Shown one piece after another: positions 6,594 through 16,886 of a DNA stretch of 64,000 nucleotides. Both the position numbers and the translations under genes were made by a program. Position 1 is the first letter of the stretch. Each line of letters starts with the position of its first letter. Source of the DNA: Rhizobium sp. Root1212 (GTDB taxonomy: Bacteria > Pseudomonadota > Alphaproteobacteria > Rhizobiales > Rhizobiaceae); the NCBI RefSeq assembly GCF_001424985.1, contig NZ_LMDA01000001.1, forward strand, positions 1,311,599 to 1,375,598, in the 5' to 3' direction. The notes beneath the pieces are model-generated. The model ran no database searches. It was not told where the DNA came from and worked only from the letters and a program-made list of their open reading frames with translations.

Positions 6594-9290
6594 TTACAGC
6601 GTGCGGGTGATGTGCTCGACGCGGAAGCACTCGATGGTGTCTCCGGCGCGGATGTCTTCGTAGTTTTCGAAGGCCATGCCGCATTCCTGGCCGACCGGTA
6701 CTTCCGAGACTTCGTCCTTGAAGCGCTTGAGGGTCTTGAGCTTGCCTTCGTGGATGACGACGTTGTCGCGGATGAGGCGCACGCCGGCACCGCGTTCGAC
6801 CTTGCCCTCGACCACGCGGCAACCTGCAACCTTGCCGACCTTGGTGATGTTGAACACCTCCAGGATTTCGGCATTGCCGAGGAAGGTTTCGCGACGTTCC
6901 GGCGAAAGCAGGCCCGACATCGCCGACTTCACGTCATCCACCAGATCGTAGATGATGTTGTAGTAGCGGATCTCGATACCACCACGCTCGGCGGCCGTGC
7001 GGGCCTGGGCGTTGGCGCGGACGTTGAAGCCGATGATCGCGGCATCGGATGCCTCGGCAAGCGAGATATCCGACTCGGTGATCGCACCGGCGCCCGAATG
7101 AACGATGCGGGCACGCACCTCGTCGTTGCCAAGCTTTTCGAGCGCGCCGGCAATGGCTTCGATCGAGCCCTGCACGTCGCCCTTGATGACCAGCGGGAAC
7201 TCCTTGAGACCGGTGTTCTGCAGCTGGCTCATCATCTGCTCGAGCGAGCCGCGCTGGCCCGTTGCACGGGCTACGGCCTTATCGCGGGCCAGACGCTGGC
7301 GATATTCGGAGACTTCGCGGGCGCGGCTTTCGTTTTCGACGACGGCGAAGCGGTCACCGGCAGCAGGCGTGCCCGACAGGCCGAGAACCTCGACCGGCAT
7401 GGACGGACCGGCTTCCTTGACGTGTTCGCCACGGTCGTTGACGAGGGCGCGAACGCGGCCCCACTGATCGCCGGCAACGATGATCTGGCCGGGCTTCAGC
7501 GTGCCCTTCTGGATCAGCACGGTTGCGACGGCACCGCGGCCGCGATCGAGCTGGGCCTCGATGACCGTACCTTCGGCGGTGCGGCTCGCATCGGCCTTGA
7601 GGTCGAGGATTTCGGCCTGCAGCAGCACGGCTTCGAGCAGCTTGTCGAGGTTGACGCGGTTCTTGGCCGAAACTTCGACGTCGAGCACTTCACCGCCCAT
7701 GGTTTCGACGAAGACGTCGTGCTGGAGCAGCTGGTTGCGGACCTTCTGCGGATCGGCCTCGTGCTTGTCGATCTTGTTGATCGCCACGATGATCGGAACG
7801 CCGGCAGCCTTGGCGTGATTGATGGATTCGATCGTCTGCGGCATGACGCTGTCGTCAGCGGCAACCACGAGGATCGCGATATCTGTCGCCTGGGCACCAC
7901 GGGCACGCATCGCCGTGAAGGCGGCGTGGCCGGGGGTGTCGATGAAGGTGATCTTGTGGCCGTTGTGCTCGACCTGATAGGCGCCGATATGCTGGGTGAT
8001 GCCACCGGCTTCGCCCGAGACGACGTTGGTCTTGCGGATCGCATCCAGAAGCGAGGTCTTGCCGTGGTCGACGTGACCCATGATCGTGACGATCGGCGGA
8101 CGCGGCTGCATTTCGCCTTCGTCATCCTTCACGTCGAAGATGCCTTCTTCAACGTCGGACTCGGAGACGCGCTTGACCGTGTGGCCGAATTCGACGGCGA
8201 TCAGTTCAGCCAGATCGGCGTCGATGACGTCGCCCGGCTTCATCATCTGGCCTTCCTTCATCAGGAACTTGATGACATCGACGGCGCGTTCGGACATGCG
8301 CTGCGACAGTTCCTGGATGGTAATGGTTTCCGGAAGGATCACTTCGCGCATAACCTTTTCGCGGGTTTCCTGCATCTGGCTGCGGCGGAACTTCTCCTGG
8401 CGGCGACGCATCGCAGCCATGGAGCGGCCGCGCGAGCTGCCCTCGTCGTCGAGAGCGGCGGTCAGCGTCAGCTTGCCCTGGCGACGGGCGTCGTCGGCCT
8501 TCGGACGAGCCGGAACCTTGGCAGGCTCGGGACGGGTGACCTTGCCACGCGCCGGTGCTGCAGCGCCGCCACGGTTCGGGCGGGCATCGTCGTCTTCGCC
8601 GCGACCACGACCGGCAGGGCCTGGCGCGGGGGCAGCGGTGCCGGGACGGGCTGTCTGCGGACGCGACGCCGGGGCGTCGCTACGGCGAGCAACGACCGCA
8701 GGTGCGGCAGCGGCCTGCTCGGCAGCGGCCTTTGCGTCTTCGGCGGCTTTCGCTTCCGCAGCAGCCTTGGCTTCGGCGGCAGCCTTTTCGGCTTCGCGCT
8801 CGGCGGCAGGGCGTGCGGCCTCGATGGCGGCGAGGCGAGCGGCCTCTTCCTGCTCGGCCTTCAGGCGAGCGGCTTCCTCGGCGGCGCGGCGCGCTTCTTC
8901 AGCGGCACGAGCCTTGGCTTCCTCGGCGTCGCGGATCTGGGCTTCGGCCAGCGCGCGACGGCGAGCATCGATCTCACCGGCGGAAAGCTGGTTGAGCACG
9001 ACGCCTGTGCGCGGACGATTGTTGTCGGGCCGCTGCTGCTGGCTCGGGGCCGGGCGCTGCGGCTGCTGGACGGGAGCCGGACGCGGCTCGGGCGCACGCG
9101 CGACCGGGGTGATCGGCGTCACCGGCTTTTCATCTTCCGGGCGATGCGGGCGGCGTTTGCGGGTTTCCACGACGACAGCCTTGGTCCGGCCGCGCCCCAT
9201 GTCCTGGCGGACCGTTCCCTGGTTGACGCCCGAGGGGCGCAGGGTCAGCGTCTTCTTGCCGAATGTCTTGTCGTCGTTGTTGTCGGTCAT
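6594..9290 (-). CDS. infB: Translation initiation factor IF-2
   Basis: An 898-residue GTPase that places initiator tRNA on the 30S subunit. About the first 300 residues are a low-complexity Ala/Glu/Arg-rich arm ([20 protein letters not shown] and similar), usual for alphaproteobacterial IF-2. An IF2-N domain follows ([14 protein letters not shown]), then the G domain with [23 protein letters not shown] and NKID, and then domains II-IV ending in [12 protein letters not shown]. Last gene of rimP-nusA-ylxR-infB. The next gene in relatives is normally rbfA, but here rbfA is 45 kb away on the other strand and the fix operon follows instead. Confidence 0.97.
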   Translation of the reverse strand: MTDNNDDKTFGKKTLTLRPSGVNQGTVRQDMGRGRTKAVVVETRKRRPHRPEDEKPVTPITPVARAPEPRPAPVQQPQRPAPSQQQRPDNNRPRTGVVLNQLSAGEIDARRRALAEAQIRDAEEAKARAAEEARRAAEEAARLKAEQEEAARLAAIEAARPAAEREAEKAAAEAKAAAEAKAAEDAKAAAEQAAAAPAVVARRSDAPASRPQTARPGTAAPAPGPAGRGRGEDDDARPNRGGAAAPARGKVTRPEPAKVPARPKADDARRQGKLTLTAALDDEGSSRGRSMAAMRRRQEKFRRSQMQETREKVMREVILPETITIQELSQRMSERAVDVIKFLMKEGQMMKPGDVIDADLAELIAVEFGHTVKRVSESDVEEGIFDVKDDEGEMQPRPPIVTIMGHVDHGKTSLLDAIRKTNVVSGEAGGITQHIGAYQVEHNGHKITFIDTPGHAAFTAMRARGAQATDIAILVVAADDSVMPQTIESINHAKAAGVPIIVAINKIDKHEADPQKVRNQLLQHDVFVETMGGEVLDVEVSAKNRVNLDKLLEAVLLQAEILDLKADASRTAEGTVIEAQLDRGRGAVATVLIQKGTLKPGQIIVAGDQWGRVRALVNDRGEHVKEAGPSMPVEVLGLSGTPAAGDRFAVVENESRAREVSEYRQRLARDKAVARATGQRGSLEQMMSQLQNTGLKEFPLVIKGDVQGSIEAIAGALEKLGNDEVRARIVHSGAGAITESDISLAEASDAAIIGFNVRANAQARTAAERGGIEIRYYNIIYDLVDDVKSAMSGLLSPERRETFLGNAEILEVFNITKVGKVAGCRVVEGKVERGAGVRLIRDNVVIHEGKLKTLKRFKDEVSEVPVGQECGMAFENYEDIRAGDTIECFRVEHITRTL

Positions 9291-9391
9291 TCCGTTCCGT
9301 TCCTAAGATCAGGGCCGGATGCGTATCACCAGACCCCGTCGTTCGATTGACTTGCGTTCGCGATGGCTCCGGTCTCGGCCGGTGACCCGCG

Positions 9392-10072
9392 TCATGATCT
9401 CGTCTGGCGCGCGTCGCCAGCGGCTCGGGCAGGGACGGTTCCCCGGTATCGTTCGAGCATGTTTGCGCGCTTCACTACACCTTCACCCGCCTGCCCTGCA
9501 AGCGCGCAGGCATGGATAAAAGCATTACTTGCCAAAAGCCCCTCCATTTCCGCCTCCGTATGGAAGCGGAACGAGGGTATTTCCTGTCCGTCTTCGGCGA
9601 CAAAGCTCATCGCCTTGCGCGCCTGGTCTATTTTTCGCACCCCGTCCGCTGCGGCATCCACCGCATGGAAGGTTGCGATTGCAGCCAGACCGCGCACGGC
9701 CTGCTCCACTTTCGCAGCCCCGGTGACGAACTGGGCCGCCTTGCGCGCCATGTTCATCATGCCGAAGAGCTGGGCCGACAAAAGCTGGTCCACCTCGTCG
9801 GCAAGCTCCGGGCCTGCCACTACGTCCGCTTTCAAGGCCCGCGCAAAAAGCTTGCGCGCGATCGCCTTTTCCAGAACCGGACGCTCGGCCTTCACCCAGC
9901 AGCCGCGGCCGGGAAGCTTTCGCTTCAAATCCGGAACCACGCGGCCGTCGGGGGCTGCAACGAACCGGATAAGATTATCCGGGTCGCCTGTCTCGCGGGT
10001 GACGATGCACATGCGGCCATTGACCGGAGCGTCGTCATCATCCCCCTCGGGGGTGTTATTCTCTGCCTGCAT
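9392..10072 (-). CDS. YlxR (DUF448) and L7Ae-like RNA-binding fusion protein
   Basis: A 226-residue protein. The YlxR/DUF448 domain covers about residues 17-95, with MCIVTRETGDPDNLIRF and the LPGRGCWV loop. It is followed by an L7Ae-like fold (LLSAQLFGMMNMARKAAQFVTGAAKVEQAV). This two-domain form is common in alphaproteobacteria. Other bacteria carry YlxR and L7Ae-like YlxQ as separate genes at this locus. It is probably a nucleic-acid-binding accessory of transcription-translation. The start is the ATG at 10072; an adjoining GTG at 10075 is equally possible. It lies 21 bases after nusA and 101 before infB. Confidence 0.87.
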   Translation of the reverse strand: MQAENNTPEGDDDDAPVNGRMCIVTRETGDPDNLIRFVAAPDGRVVPDLKRKLPGRGCWVKAERPVLEKAIARKLFARALKADVVAGPELADEVDQLLSAQLFGMMNMARKAAQFVTGAAKVEQAVRGLAAIATFHAVDAAADGVRKIDQARKAMSFVAEDGQEIPSFRFHTEAEMEGLLASNAFIHACALAGQAGEGVVKRANMLERYRGTVPARAAGDARQTRS

Positions 10073-10093
10073 CACCGATCAGAAAGACGCCGC

Positions 10094-11704
10094 TCAGGCG
10101 TCTTCCTCGGCGCCTTCGACAACTTCTTCAAGAGCAGCCTCTTCGCGGGCGAGATCCTCTTCGGTGATCCAGCCGGCAGCGAGACGCGCCTGCAGAACCA
10201 TGCGCTCGGCTTCGGTACGCGAAACCTCGAACTTGGAGAACAGGCCTTCGAAACGCTTGGTCTCGCCGTTCTTGCGTTCCGACCAGCCGACCAGATCGTC
10301 GGCAGCGCAGCCTGCAAAGTCTTCCATGGTCTTGATGCCGTCTTCGCCGAGCGCAACCAGCATCTGGCCGGTCATGCCGTCGATCGAGCGCAGTTCGTCG
10401 GCAACGCCGAGTTCCTTGCGCTTGACGTCCATCTCGGCCTCGATCTTCTCCAGATATTCGCGGGCGCGGGTCTGGAGTTCGTTTGCCGTTTCCTCGTCGA
10501 AGCCGTCGATCGAAGCGATTTCGTCGAGATCGACATAGGCAAGCTCTTCGACGGCCGCGAAGCCTTCCGAAGCCAGAACCTGGCCGACCATCTCGTCGAC
10601 GTCGAGCGCTTCCATGAAGAGAGCGGTGCGTTCGTTGAATTCCTTCTGACGGCGTTCCGATTCCTCGGCTTCCGTCATGATGTCGATATCCCAGCCGGTG
10701 AGCTGCGAGGCCAGGCGAACGTTCTGGCCGCGGCGACCGATGGCGAGCGACAGCTGCTCGTCCGGAACGACCACTTCGATGCGTTCCGCATCCTCGTCGA
10801 GAACGACCTTGGCGACTTCAGCCGGCTGCAGCGCGTTGACGATGAACGACGCCGGGTCCTGGGACCACGGAATGATGTCGATCTTTTCGCCCTGCAGCTC
10901 GCCGACAACGGCCTGAACGCGCGAACCGCGCATACCGACGCAGGCGCCGACCGGATCGATCGAGCTGTCGTTCGAGATGACGGCGATCTTGGCGCGCGAA
11001 CCCGGATCGCGGGCAACCGAGCGGATCTGGATGATGCCGTCGTAGATTTCCGGCACTTCCATGGTGAACAGCTTCACCATGAACTGCGGATGGGTACGCG
11101 ACAAGAAAATCTGCGGGCCGCGCTGTTCGCGACGGACATCGTAGACGTAGGCGCGGACGCGATCGCCATAGCGCATGTTTTCGCGCGGGATCATTTCGTC
11201 GCGGCGGATGATGCCTTCGCCACGGCCGAGATCGACGATGACGTTGCCGTATTCGACGCGCTTGACCGTGCCGTTGACGATTTCGCCGATGCGATCCTTG
11301 AACTCGTCGAACTGGCGGTCACGTTCGGCTTCGCGAACCTTCTGGACGATGACCTGCTTGGCCGACTGGGCGGCGATGCGGCCGAAATCCATCGGCGGCA
11401 GCGGATCGGCGATGAAATCGCCAAGCTTGGCATCCGGGTTGCGGTCGCGGGCCAGTTCGAGCGGGATCTGCGTCGAGTAGTCCTCGGCGTGCTCGACCAC
11501 TTCGAGAAGGCGCTGCAGGCGGATTTCGCCGGTCTTGGAATTGATGTCGGCGCGGATGTTGCTTTCCGAACCGTAGCGCGAGCGGGCGGCCTTCTGGATC
11601 GCGTCGGCCATGGCGGCCAGAACGATTTCGCGGTCGATGACCTTTTCGCGCGCGACGGCATCCGCGATCTGCAGAAGTTCGAGCCGGTTAGCACTCACTG
11701 CCAT
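10094..11704 (-). CDS. nusA: Transcription termination/antitermination factor NusA
   Basis: A 536-residue protein. The N-terminal RNA polymerase-binding domain begins [20 protein letters not shown]. The S1 domain (about 135-200) includes [20 protein letters not shown]. Two KH domains follow, with [20 protein letters not shown] and [18 protein letters not shown]. The C-terminus has the acidic helix-hairpin-helix repeats typical of alpha- and gammaproteobacteria ([20 protein letters not shown]) and ends in an acidic tail. NusA controls pausing, termination and rRNA antitermination. It follows rimP by 57 bases in the same operon. Confidence 0.97.
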   Translation of the reverse strand: MAVSANRLELLQIADAVAREKVIDREIVLAAMADAIQKAARSRYGSESNIRADINSKTGEIRLQRLLEVVEHAEDYSTQIPLELARDRNPDAKLGDFIADPLPPMDFGRIAAQSAKQVIVQKVREAERDRQFDEFKDRIGEIVNGTVKRVEYGNVIVDLGRGEGIIRRDEMIPRENMRYGDRVRAYVYDVRREQRGPQIFLSRTHPQFMVKLFTMEVPEIYDGIIQIRSVARDPGSRAKIAVISNDSSIDPVGACVGMRGSRVQAVVGELQGEKIDIIPWSQDPASFIVNALQPAEVAKVVLDEDAERIEVVVPDEQLSLAIGRRGQNVRLASQLTGWDIDIMTEAEESERRQKEFNERTALFMEALDVDEMVGQVLASEGFAAVEELAYVDLDEIASIDGFDEETANELQTRAREYLEKIEAEMDVKRKELGVADELRSIDGMTGQMLVALGEDGIKTMEDFAGCAADDLVGWSERKNGETKRFEGLFSKFEVSRTEAERMVLQARLAAGWITEEDLAREEAALEEVVEGAEEDA

Positions 11705-11761
11705 TTTAAAATCTCCGTCTGATAGGCGGGCCTCGTTCTGAAGGCGTCCGCGCTCTTAAGC

Positions 11762-12394
11762 TCAGTTGATCGGCGAATCTTCGTCTTCGAAGTTTTCGTT
11801 GGCTGCCACGCCTTCTGCGGCCTGGGCAGCCTTGGCCTTCTTGTCGGCCGTCAATGCGTCGCGGATGAGGTCGTCCGTCAGGATCAGCCGTGCTTCGGCA
11901 AGGGCCGTGAACGGGATCTTGACGGTGGGCTCTTCGCCATAGGCCGGCTGGTCGCGCTCGATGGTGAAGCCTTCGTCGTCGGTGCCGGTGATCTTGCCGC
12001 GGAACCGCTTGCGGTTCTCGACGATAACCGAAGTTTCCACCTTGACCAGATGGCCGGCCCAGCGGCTGAAATCGGACTTGCGCACCATCGGCCGGTCGAT
12101 GCCCGGCGACGACACTTCCAAATGATACTGCTTGTCGATCGGGTCTTCCACGTCGAGGACCGGCGAGATCGCCGTCGAAATGGCTTCGCAATCCTCGACC
12201 GTCATGGTGCCGTCGGTGCGCTCGGCCATGATCTGCAGCGTCGCGCCGTTCTGCGACGACAGGCGCACGCGCACCAGCTGGTAGCCCATGGGCACGAGGA
12301 CGGGTTCGATGATTTCGGCGACGCGCTGGTCGATGCCGGTCTCGGTGACGAGACGCGGCTCCTGTTCAAATGCGGCCGGCGTGGTGTCGGACAA
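11762..12394 (-). CDS. rimP: Ribosome maturation factor RimP
   Basis: A 210-residue protein needed for 30S maturation. It has the family core [36 protein letters not shown] and [14 protein letters not shown], and an extended acidic C-terminus. The start is TTG at 12394 (TTG TCC GAC ACC), with GGGAGAG about seven bases upstream; no upstream in-frame ATG makes sense. First gene of rimP-nusA-ylxR-infB. The weak start codon and the strong hairpin in its leader (12422-12451) suggest that expression is held down at two levels. Confidence 0.93.
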   Translation of the reverse strand: MSDTTPAAFEQEPRLVTETGIDQRVAEIIEPVLVPMGYQLVRVRLSSQNGATLQIMAERTDGTMTVEDCEAISTAISPVLDVEDPIDKQYHLEVSSPGIDRPMVRKSDFSRWAGHLVKVETSVIVENRKRFRGKITGTDDEGFTIERDQPAYGEEPTVKIPFTALAEARLILTDDLIRDALTADKKAKAAQAAEGVAANENFEDEDSPIN

Positions 12395-12421
12395 ACGATG
12401 CTCTCCCGTGTCATCGGTAAT

Positions 12422-12451
12422 AAAAAAGAGCGGGTCCTGACGGGCCCACTC
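12422..12451 (-). terminator. Terminator hairpin in the rimP leader (probable attenuator)
   Basis: On the minus strand, a ten-pair stem (GAGTGGGCCC / GGACCCGCTC, with two G-U pairs) closes a GTCA tetraloop and is followed by six T: a textbook intrinsic terminator. It lies between the predicted rimP promoter (12492-12520) and the rimP start (12394). No minus-strand gene lies upstream that it could terminate. It most likely controls read-through into rimP-nusA-infB, as hairpins before rimP do in enterobacteria. Confidence 0.8.
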
Positions 12452-12491
12452 TTCATCAACCGATCAAGAATTTGAGCGTCATATACGCTTC

Positions 12492-12520
12492 ATTGTCCGC
12501 AATTGCAAGGTATGCGTCAA
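12492..12520 (-). promoter_or_regulatory. Housekeeping promoter of the rimP operon
   Basis: On the minus strand TTGACG (12515-12520) and GACAAT (12492-12497) are separated by exactly 17 bases, a good sigma-70/RpoD match. The predicted transcript would start near 12485 and carry a leader of about 90 bases that includes the terminator hairpin. Confidence 0.65.
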
Positions 12521-12639
12521 AGACAGGCACGAGAGCCGCCGGATGGCGAGAAATGACCTCACGCCAAAACGCAAAACATGGTTGCCTCGGATGGTGCCTG
12601 TTCTATGTTCGCGCAAAGACATGAGAAAGGGGCCTCGCC

Positions 12640-14265
12640 GTGTCGCCATCGCCGCTCGCGCCGTTCCGGCACGAAACATTCCGCACGATCTGGATCGCCA
12701 GCCTTGCCTCGAATTTCGGCGGACTGGTACAGGCCGTCGGTGCGGCGTGGCTGATGACCTCGCTCTCCTCCTCCGCCGACATGGTGGCGCTGGTGCAGGC
12801 CTCCACCACGCTGCCGATCATGCTGTTTTCGCTGGTCTCGGGCGCGCTCGCCGATAATTTCGACCGACGCCGCATCATGCTGACGGCGCAGAGCTTCATG
12901 CTCGTCGTCTCGATCGGCCTGACGGTGGTTGCCTGGTTCGAGCTTTTGACGCCGTGGACACTGCTGCTTTTCACCTTCCTGATCGGCTGCGGCACGGCGC
13001 TCAACAACCCCTCCTGGCAGGCCTCCGTCGGCGACATGGTGCCGCGCGACGACCTGCCGAGTGCGGTGGCGCTGAACAGCATGGGCTTCAACATGACCCG
13101 CAGCGTGGGTCCGGCGATCGGCGGTGCGATCGTCGCAGCCGCCGGTGCCGCCGCCGCCTTCGCGGTCAATGCCTTCAGTTATCTGGCGCTGATCTTCGCG
13201 CTGGTCCGCTGGCGGCGCGACGAGGCGCTGCCGACATTGCCGCGGGAATCGCTGGGACGGGCGATCTCCGCCGGCCTGCGCTATGTCGCGATGTCGCCGA
13301 ACATCCTGAAGGTGATGCTCAGGAGCTTCGTCTTCGGTCTCTCGGCCAGCGCCATCCTGGCGCTTTTGCCGCTGGTGGCCCGCGATCTCGTCGCCGGCGG
13401 CCCGCTGACCTACGGCATCCTGCTCGGCGCCTTCGGGTTTGGCGCAATCGGCGGGGCGCTGCTGAGCGCGCGGCTGCGCGAGCGCATGTCGAGCGAAATG
13501 ATCGTGCGGCTCGCCTTTGCCGCCTTTGCCGTTTCCAGCATCGTCACGGCGGTCAGCACCAGCAGCCTGATCACCAGCATCGCGCTGCTCGGCGCCGGCG
13601 CCGGCTGGGTGCTGGCGCTGTCGCTGTTCAATACGACGGTGCAGCTTTCCACGCCGCGCTGGGTGGTGGGACGGGCGCTGTCGCTCTATCAGACGACCAC
13701 TTTCGGCGGCATGGCGGCGGGCAGCTGGCTGTGGGGCGTGACGGCGGAATCCTACGGGGCGGAATTCGCGCTGCTCTGTTCCGCCTCGCTGATGGTCGTC
13801 GGCGCGGCCATCGGCTTCTACCTGATCCTGCCGGAATTCAAGGCGCTGAACCTCGATCCGCTCAACCGCTTTTCCGAGCCGCTGCTGCAACTCGACCTCA
13901 AGCCGCGCAGCGGGCCGATCGTCATCATGATCGACTACGAGATCGCCGACGAGGACGTGCCGAAATTCCTGACCGCCATGGCCGAACGCCGGCGCATCCG
14001 CATCCGCGACGGGGCCGGGCAATGGGGCCTGATGCGCGACCTTGAAAACCCGACCGTCTGGACCGAGACCTATCACGTGCCGACCTGGGTGGAATATGTG
14101 CGCCACAACCAGCGCCGAACGCAGGCGGATGCCGCCATCGGCGACGAGATTGCTGCGCTGCACCGGGGTAGCGCCGCACCGCGCGTCCACCGGATGATCG
14201 AGCGCCAGACCATCGTTCCCTACGACTACGAACGCTATAAGCAGCAGGTGGACCTGCACCACTAG
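12640..14265 (+). CDS. MFS exporter (EntS-like, MFS_3) with extra C-terminal domain
   Basis: A 541-residue protein. Residues 1-410 are a 12-helix major facilitator of the MFS_3/EntS type, with the loop 2-3 motif GALADNFDRRR and SWQASVGDMVPRDDLPSAVALNS. Residues 420-541 form a soluble extension (PIVIMIDYEIADEDVPKFL, RDGAGQWGLMRDLENPTVWT, YHVPTWVEYVRHNQRRT) resembling a dimeric alpha/beta-barrel (antibiotic monooxygenase-like) fold. This architecture recurs in rhizobial MFS proteins. The substrate is unknown. The GTG start at 12640 has GAGAAAGGGG upstream. Divergent from rimP. It is followed by a hairpin at 14273. Confidence 0.85.
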   Translation: MSPSPLAPFRHETFRTIWIASLASNFGGLVQAVGAAWLMTSLSSSADMVALVQASTTLPIMLFSLVSGALADNFDRRRIMLTAQSFMLVVSIGLTVVAWFELLTPWTLLLFTFLIGCGTALNNPSWQASVGDMVPRDDLPSAVALNSMGFNMTRSVGPAIGGAIVAAAGAAAAFAVNAFSYLALIFALVRWRRDEALPTLPRESLGRAISAGLRYVAMSPNILKVMLRSFVFGLSASAILALLPLVARDLVAGGPLTYGILLGAFGFGAIGGALLSARLRERMSSEMIVRLAFAAFAVSSIVTAVSTSSLITSIALLGAGAGWVLALSLFNTTVQLSTPRWVVGRALSLYQTTTFGGMAAGSWLWGVTAESYGAEFALLCSASLMVVGAAIGFYLILPEFKALNLDPLNRFSEPLLQLDLKPRSGPIVIMIDYEIADEDVPKFLTAMAERRRIRIRDGAGQWGLMRDLENPTVWTETYHVPTWVEYVRHNQRRTQADAAIGDEIAALHRGSAAPRVHRMIERQTIVPYDYERYKQQVDLHH

Positions 14266-14272
14266 GACCAAC

Positions 14273-14308
14273 CGCCCTTCAACTCAGGACGGCCGGAGCT
14301 GAAGGGCG
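14273..14308 (+). terminator. Hairpin after the MFS gene
   Basis: CGCCCTTCA (14273-14281) and TGAAGGGCG (14300-14308) form a perfect nine-pair stem with an 18-base loop, eight bases after the MFS stop codon. There is no clear T-run, so it may be a stabilising 3' end rather than an intrinsic terminator. Confidence 0.45.
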
Positions 14309-14432
14309 ATCGGTCCTCGGCCACCAATGCGGCAATAAACTCTTGTTGATTCGATGTTGATCGGCCTACCTGCAACGAAAGGTGGTCGGTTGCGTTGACG
14401 GCCAACGCCCCTTCGTAGACAGGAGCCTTCCC

Positions 14433-15641
14433 ATGCGCGCATCCCCTCTTTTGTTGACCGCTCTTTCGCTGGCGCTCGCCGGTCCTGCCTTTTCACAATC
14501 GGCTGGCGAACCCGTCGAAACGCGGGCGCCGAACGGCAAGGGACAGACGCCCGCCTTCGAAGGCCAGACCCGCGCACCGCAGCCGGTCAAGGCCGTTGCG
14601 ATCAAAGCGGACGTTATCGCCACGGGCCTGCCGCATCTCTGGGCGATGGAGTTCCTGCCCGACGGGCGCATGCTGGTGACGGCCAAGGACGGCGCGATCC
14701 ATATCGTCGCGGCAAAACGCGGCGGGATGAAGGAGGTGGAGGGCATTCCCGAGGTGGTTTCAGCTGGTCAGGGTGGGTTGCTGGATGTGGCGCTGGCCCC
14801 GGATTTCGAGCAATCCCGCCTGATCTATTTCTCCTTCTCGGAGCCGCGCCAAGATGGCAACGGCACGTCGGTCGCCTCAGCCAGATTGGTGGAAGACGAG
14901 GACGGGGCTTCGCTCGGAGAGACCAAGGTGATCTTCCGGCAGATGCCGAGCTATTCCAACTCCAAGCATTTTGGCTCCCGCCTCGCCTTCGGACCGGACA
15001 ACATGCTCTATGTGACTGTCGGCGAACGTTCCGACCGCAAGACCCGCGTCCATGCGCAGGATTTGTCGAGCGGCTTCGGCAAGGTTTTCCGCATCGATGC
15101 CAATGGCAAGGCACCGGCCGACAATCCCTTTGTCGGCAAAAAGGACGCCCAGCCGGAAATCTGGAGCTACGGCCATCGCAACATGCAGGCAGCCGCCATC
15201 GACGGAAAAGGGCGGCTCTGGACGGTGGAGCATGGGCCGAAAGGCGGTGACGAGCTGAACCGGCCTGAAGCCGGCAAGAATTACGGCTGGCCGGTGATCA
15301 CCTACGGCATCGATTACAGCGGCAGGCCGATCGGCGACGGCGTCACCGCCGCCGAAGGCATGGAGCAGCCGGTTTATTATTGGGACCCCGTGATCGGGCC
15401 TTCGGGCATGGCGTTCTATAACGGCGATGCCATTCCGGAATGGAAGGATGCCATTCTGATCGGCGGGCTGGTGGCGCAGGGCGTCGTCGTGCTGCACATG
15501 GAGGACGACCGGGTGAAATTCGAGGAGCACGTGCCGCTCAATGCCCGCGTTCGCGACGTCAAGGTCGGGCCGGATGGCGCCGTCTATGCCGTGACGGAGG
15601 ATGGAGACAGCTCGACCATCGTCAGGCTGAGCAAAAGCTGA
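14433..15641 (+). CDS. PQQ-dependent aldose sugar dehydrogenase-like protein, secreted
   Basis: A 402-residue protein with a signal peptide (MRASPLLLTALSLALAGPAFS, cut near A-F-S|Q). The GSDH/soluble glucose dehydrogenase beta-propeller follows (LWAMEFLPDGRMLVTAKDG, GGLLDVALAPDF, GSRLAFGPDNMLYVTVGER, YGHRNMQAAAID, EHGPKGGDELN). Members of this family (YliI/Asd type) oxidise aldoses in the periplasm with PQQ. The start at 14433 is supported by AGGAG eight bases upstream. It is convergent with the transglycosylase gene, with a gap of only six bases. The substrate is not predictable from sequence. Confidence 0.87.
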   Translation: MRASPLLLTALSLALAGPAFSQSAGEPVETRAPNGKGQTPAFEGQTRAPQPVKAVAIKADVIATGLPHLWAMEFLPDGRMLVTAKDGAIHIVAAKRGGMKEVEGIPEVVSAGQGGLLDVALAPDFEQSRLIYFSFSEPRQDGNGTSVASARLVEDEDGASLGETKVIFRQMPSYSNSKHFGSRLAFGPDNMLYVTVGERSDRKTRVHAQDLSSGFGKVFRIDANGKAPADNPFVGKKDAQPEIWSYGHRNMQAAAIDGKGRLWTVEHGPKGGDELNRPEAGKNYGWPVITYGIDYSGRPIGDGVTAAEGMEQPVYYWDPVIGPSGMAFYNGDAIPEWKDAILIGGLVAQGVVVLHMEDDRVKFEEHVPLNARVRDVKVGPDGAVYAVTEDGDSSTIVRLSKS

Positions 15642-15647
15642 GAGCGC

Positions 15648-16886
15648 TTACAGTTTCGCCTTCAGCGACGCATCGGGAAAACACGTTGCGGCCAGCCCGC
15701 TCTTCGCCTGCCAGTCGCCGAGCGAGCGGCGGGTCTTGTAGCCGGCGAGGCCATCGGCCTTGCCGACATCGTAACCCTTGGCCTGCAGGCTCTTCTGCAT
15801 CTTCAGCACATCCGAACGCAGCATCTTGCCGACATCGCCCCAGCTGCCGCGGAACGCTCCACCGCCGGAGGAGATGCGATCAGAGAGATTGCCGATGAAC
15901 AGCGCGTAGAGATCGGAATTGTTGTATTCCTTGATCACGTAGAAGTTCGGCGTGACGATGAATTCCGGGCCGTGGCGGCCGGCGGGAACCAGCATCATGC
16001 CGCTGGCGGACGCTTCCGACGACGGAAAGGCCTTGCCGGAAATTCGGGTGATACCGGTCTTGGCCCACGCGGAAATCGGCTTGGCGAGATCGGGGCCTTC
16101 CTGCGCGCAGGAGACGTTTTCCGGTATCGAGACTTCAAAGCCCCAGTCGCGGCCGCGCTGCCAGCCCTTTTTTGAAAGATAATGGGCGATCGAGCCGAGC
16201 ACATCCGGCACTGACGACCAGATATCGCGCCGGCCGTCGCCATCAAAATCGACGGCAAATTGCAGGAAGCTCGACGGCAGGAACTGCGGCTGGCCCATGG
16301 CGCCGGCCCAGGAGCCGCGCATATCCGCCTCGCGCACGTCGCCGCTTTCGAGAATATGCAGGGCGGCGATCAGTTCCTTGCGGAAAAGCTCCGGCCGCGT
16401 CGACATGAAGGCCTTGGTGGCGAGCACGTCCATCACCGGATGCGGGATCTTGGCGCGTCCGAAGCCGGATTCGCGGCCCCAGATGGCCAGAACGACGGAG
16501 CCCGGAACGCCATAGGCCTTCTCGATACGGCGCAGCGTGGCGGCATGGGTTTTCGCAAGGCTGCGGCCGGTCGCCGCCAGGTCCTGCAGCCGCTTTTCCG
16601 AGAAATAGGCGCCGGGCGAGGAGAACTCGGCCTGGCTCTGCTTCTGCTCGCCCGGCGGCTTCGTGCCGGGCGGCACGAGATCGGGCAAGTCCCAGTTGAG
16701 CTTCACATCGGCAAAAGCAGCCTTGAAGGCGGCGGCGGAAATGCCGGCCTTCTGAGCTTCCGGCCAAAGGCTCTGCTGCAGCCATTGCCGGAATTGGGCT
16801 TCTGTTTCGGCCTTCGAGGCGGCAAGGGCCGGAAGTGGCGTAAGCGCGAGGATCGCGGCGATCACCCAGGAAGCGATGAATTTCAT
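15648..16886 (-). CDS. Lytic murein transglycosylase (MltB-like) with peptidoglycan-binding domain
   Basis: A 412-residue protein with signal peptide [20 protein letters not shown]. The SLT_2 domain carries the catalytic Glu in [11 protein letters not shown] and the [20 protein letters not shown] signature. A C-terminal peptidoglycan-binding domain covers about 350-405 ([20 protein letters not shown]). The enzyme cleaves the MurNAc-GlcNAc bond to form 1,6-anhydro ends in the periplasm. There is no lipobox, so it is probably soluble, unlike E. coli MltB. The start overlaps the recR stop (16883-16886), so it is co-transcribed with recR. Confidence 0.9.
   Translation of the reverse strand: MKFIASWVIAAILALTPLPALAASKAETEAQFRQWLQQSLWPEAQKAGISAAAFKAAFADVKLNWDLPDLVPPGTKPPGEQKQSQAEFSSPGAYFSEKRLQDLAATGRSLAKTHAATLRRIEKAYGVPGSVVLAIWGRESGFGRAKIPHPVMDVLATKAFMSTRPELFRKELIAALHILESGDVREADMRGSWAGAMGQPQFLPSSFLQFAVDFDGDGRRDIWSSVPDVLGSIAHYLSKKGWQRGRDWGFEVSIPENVSCAQEGPDLAKPISAWAKTGITRISGKAFPSSEASASGMMLVPAGRHGPEFIVTPNFYVIKEYNNSDLYALFIGNLSDRISSGGGAFRGSWGDVGKMLRSDVLKMQKSLQAKGYDVGKADGLAGYKTRRSLGDWQAKSGLAATCFPDASLKAKL

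Noticed and set aside
4814-6874. Longer fixG reading frame starting near 6874
   Set aside because: The upstream part is antisense-free but out of frame with infB, crosses the infB terminator and the FNR box, and has no FixG homology.
6612-9350. A 912-codon open frame on the plus strand opposite infB
   Set aside because: Its product is a composition-driven antisense shadow (Asp/Val/Gly/Leu-rich, no family motif), while the minus strand encodes a complete IF-2.
9512-11722. A 736-codon plus-strand frame opposite nusA and ylxR
   Set aside because: Antisense of two clear genes; no recognisable domain and low-complexity composition.
12559-14271. A 570-codon minus-strand frame opposite the MFS gene
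   Set aside because: Gln/Arg/His-rich antisense shadow. The plus-strand frame has membrane helices and MFS motifs.
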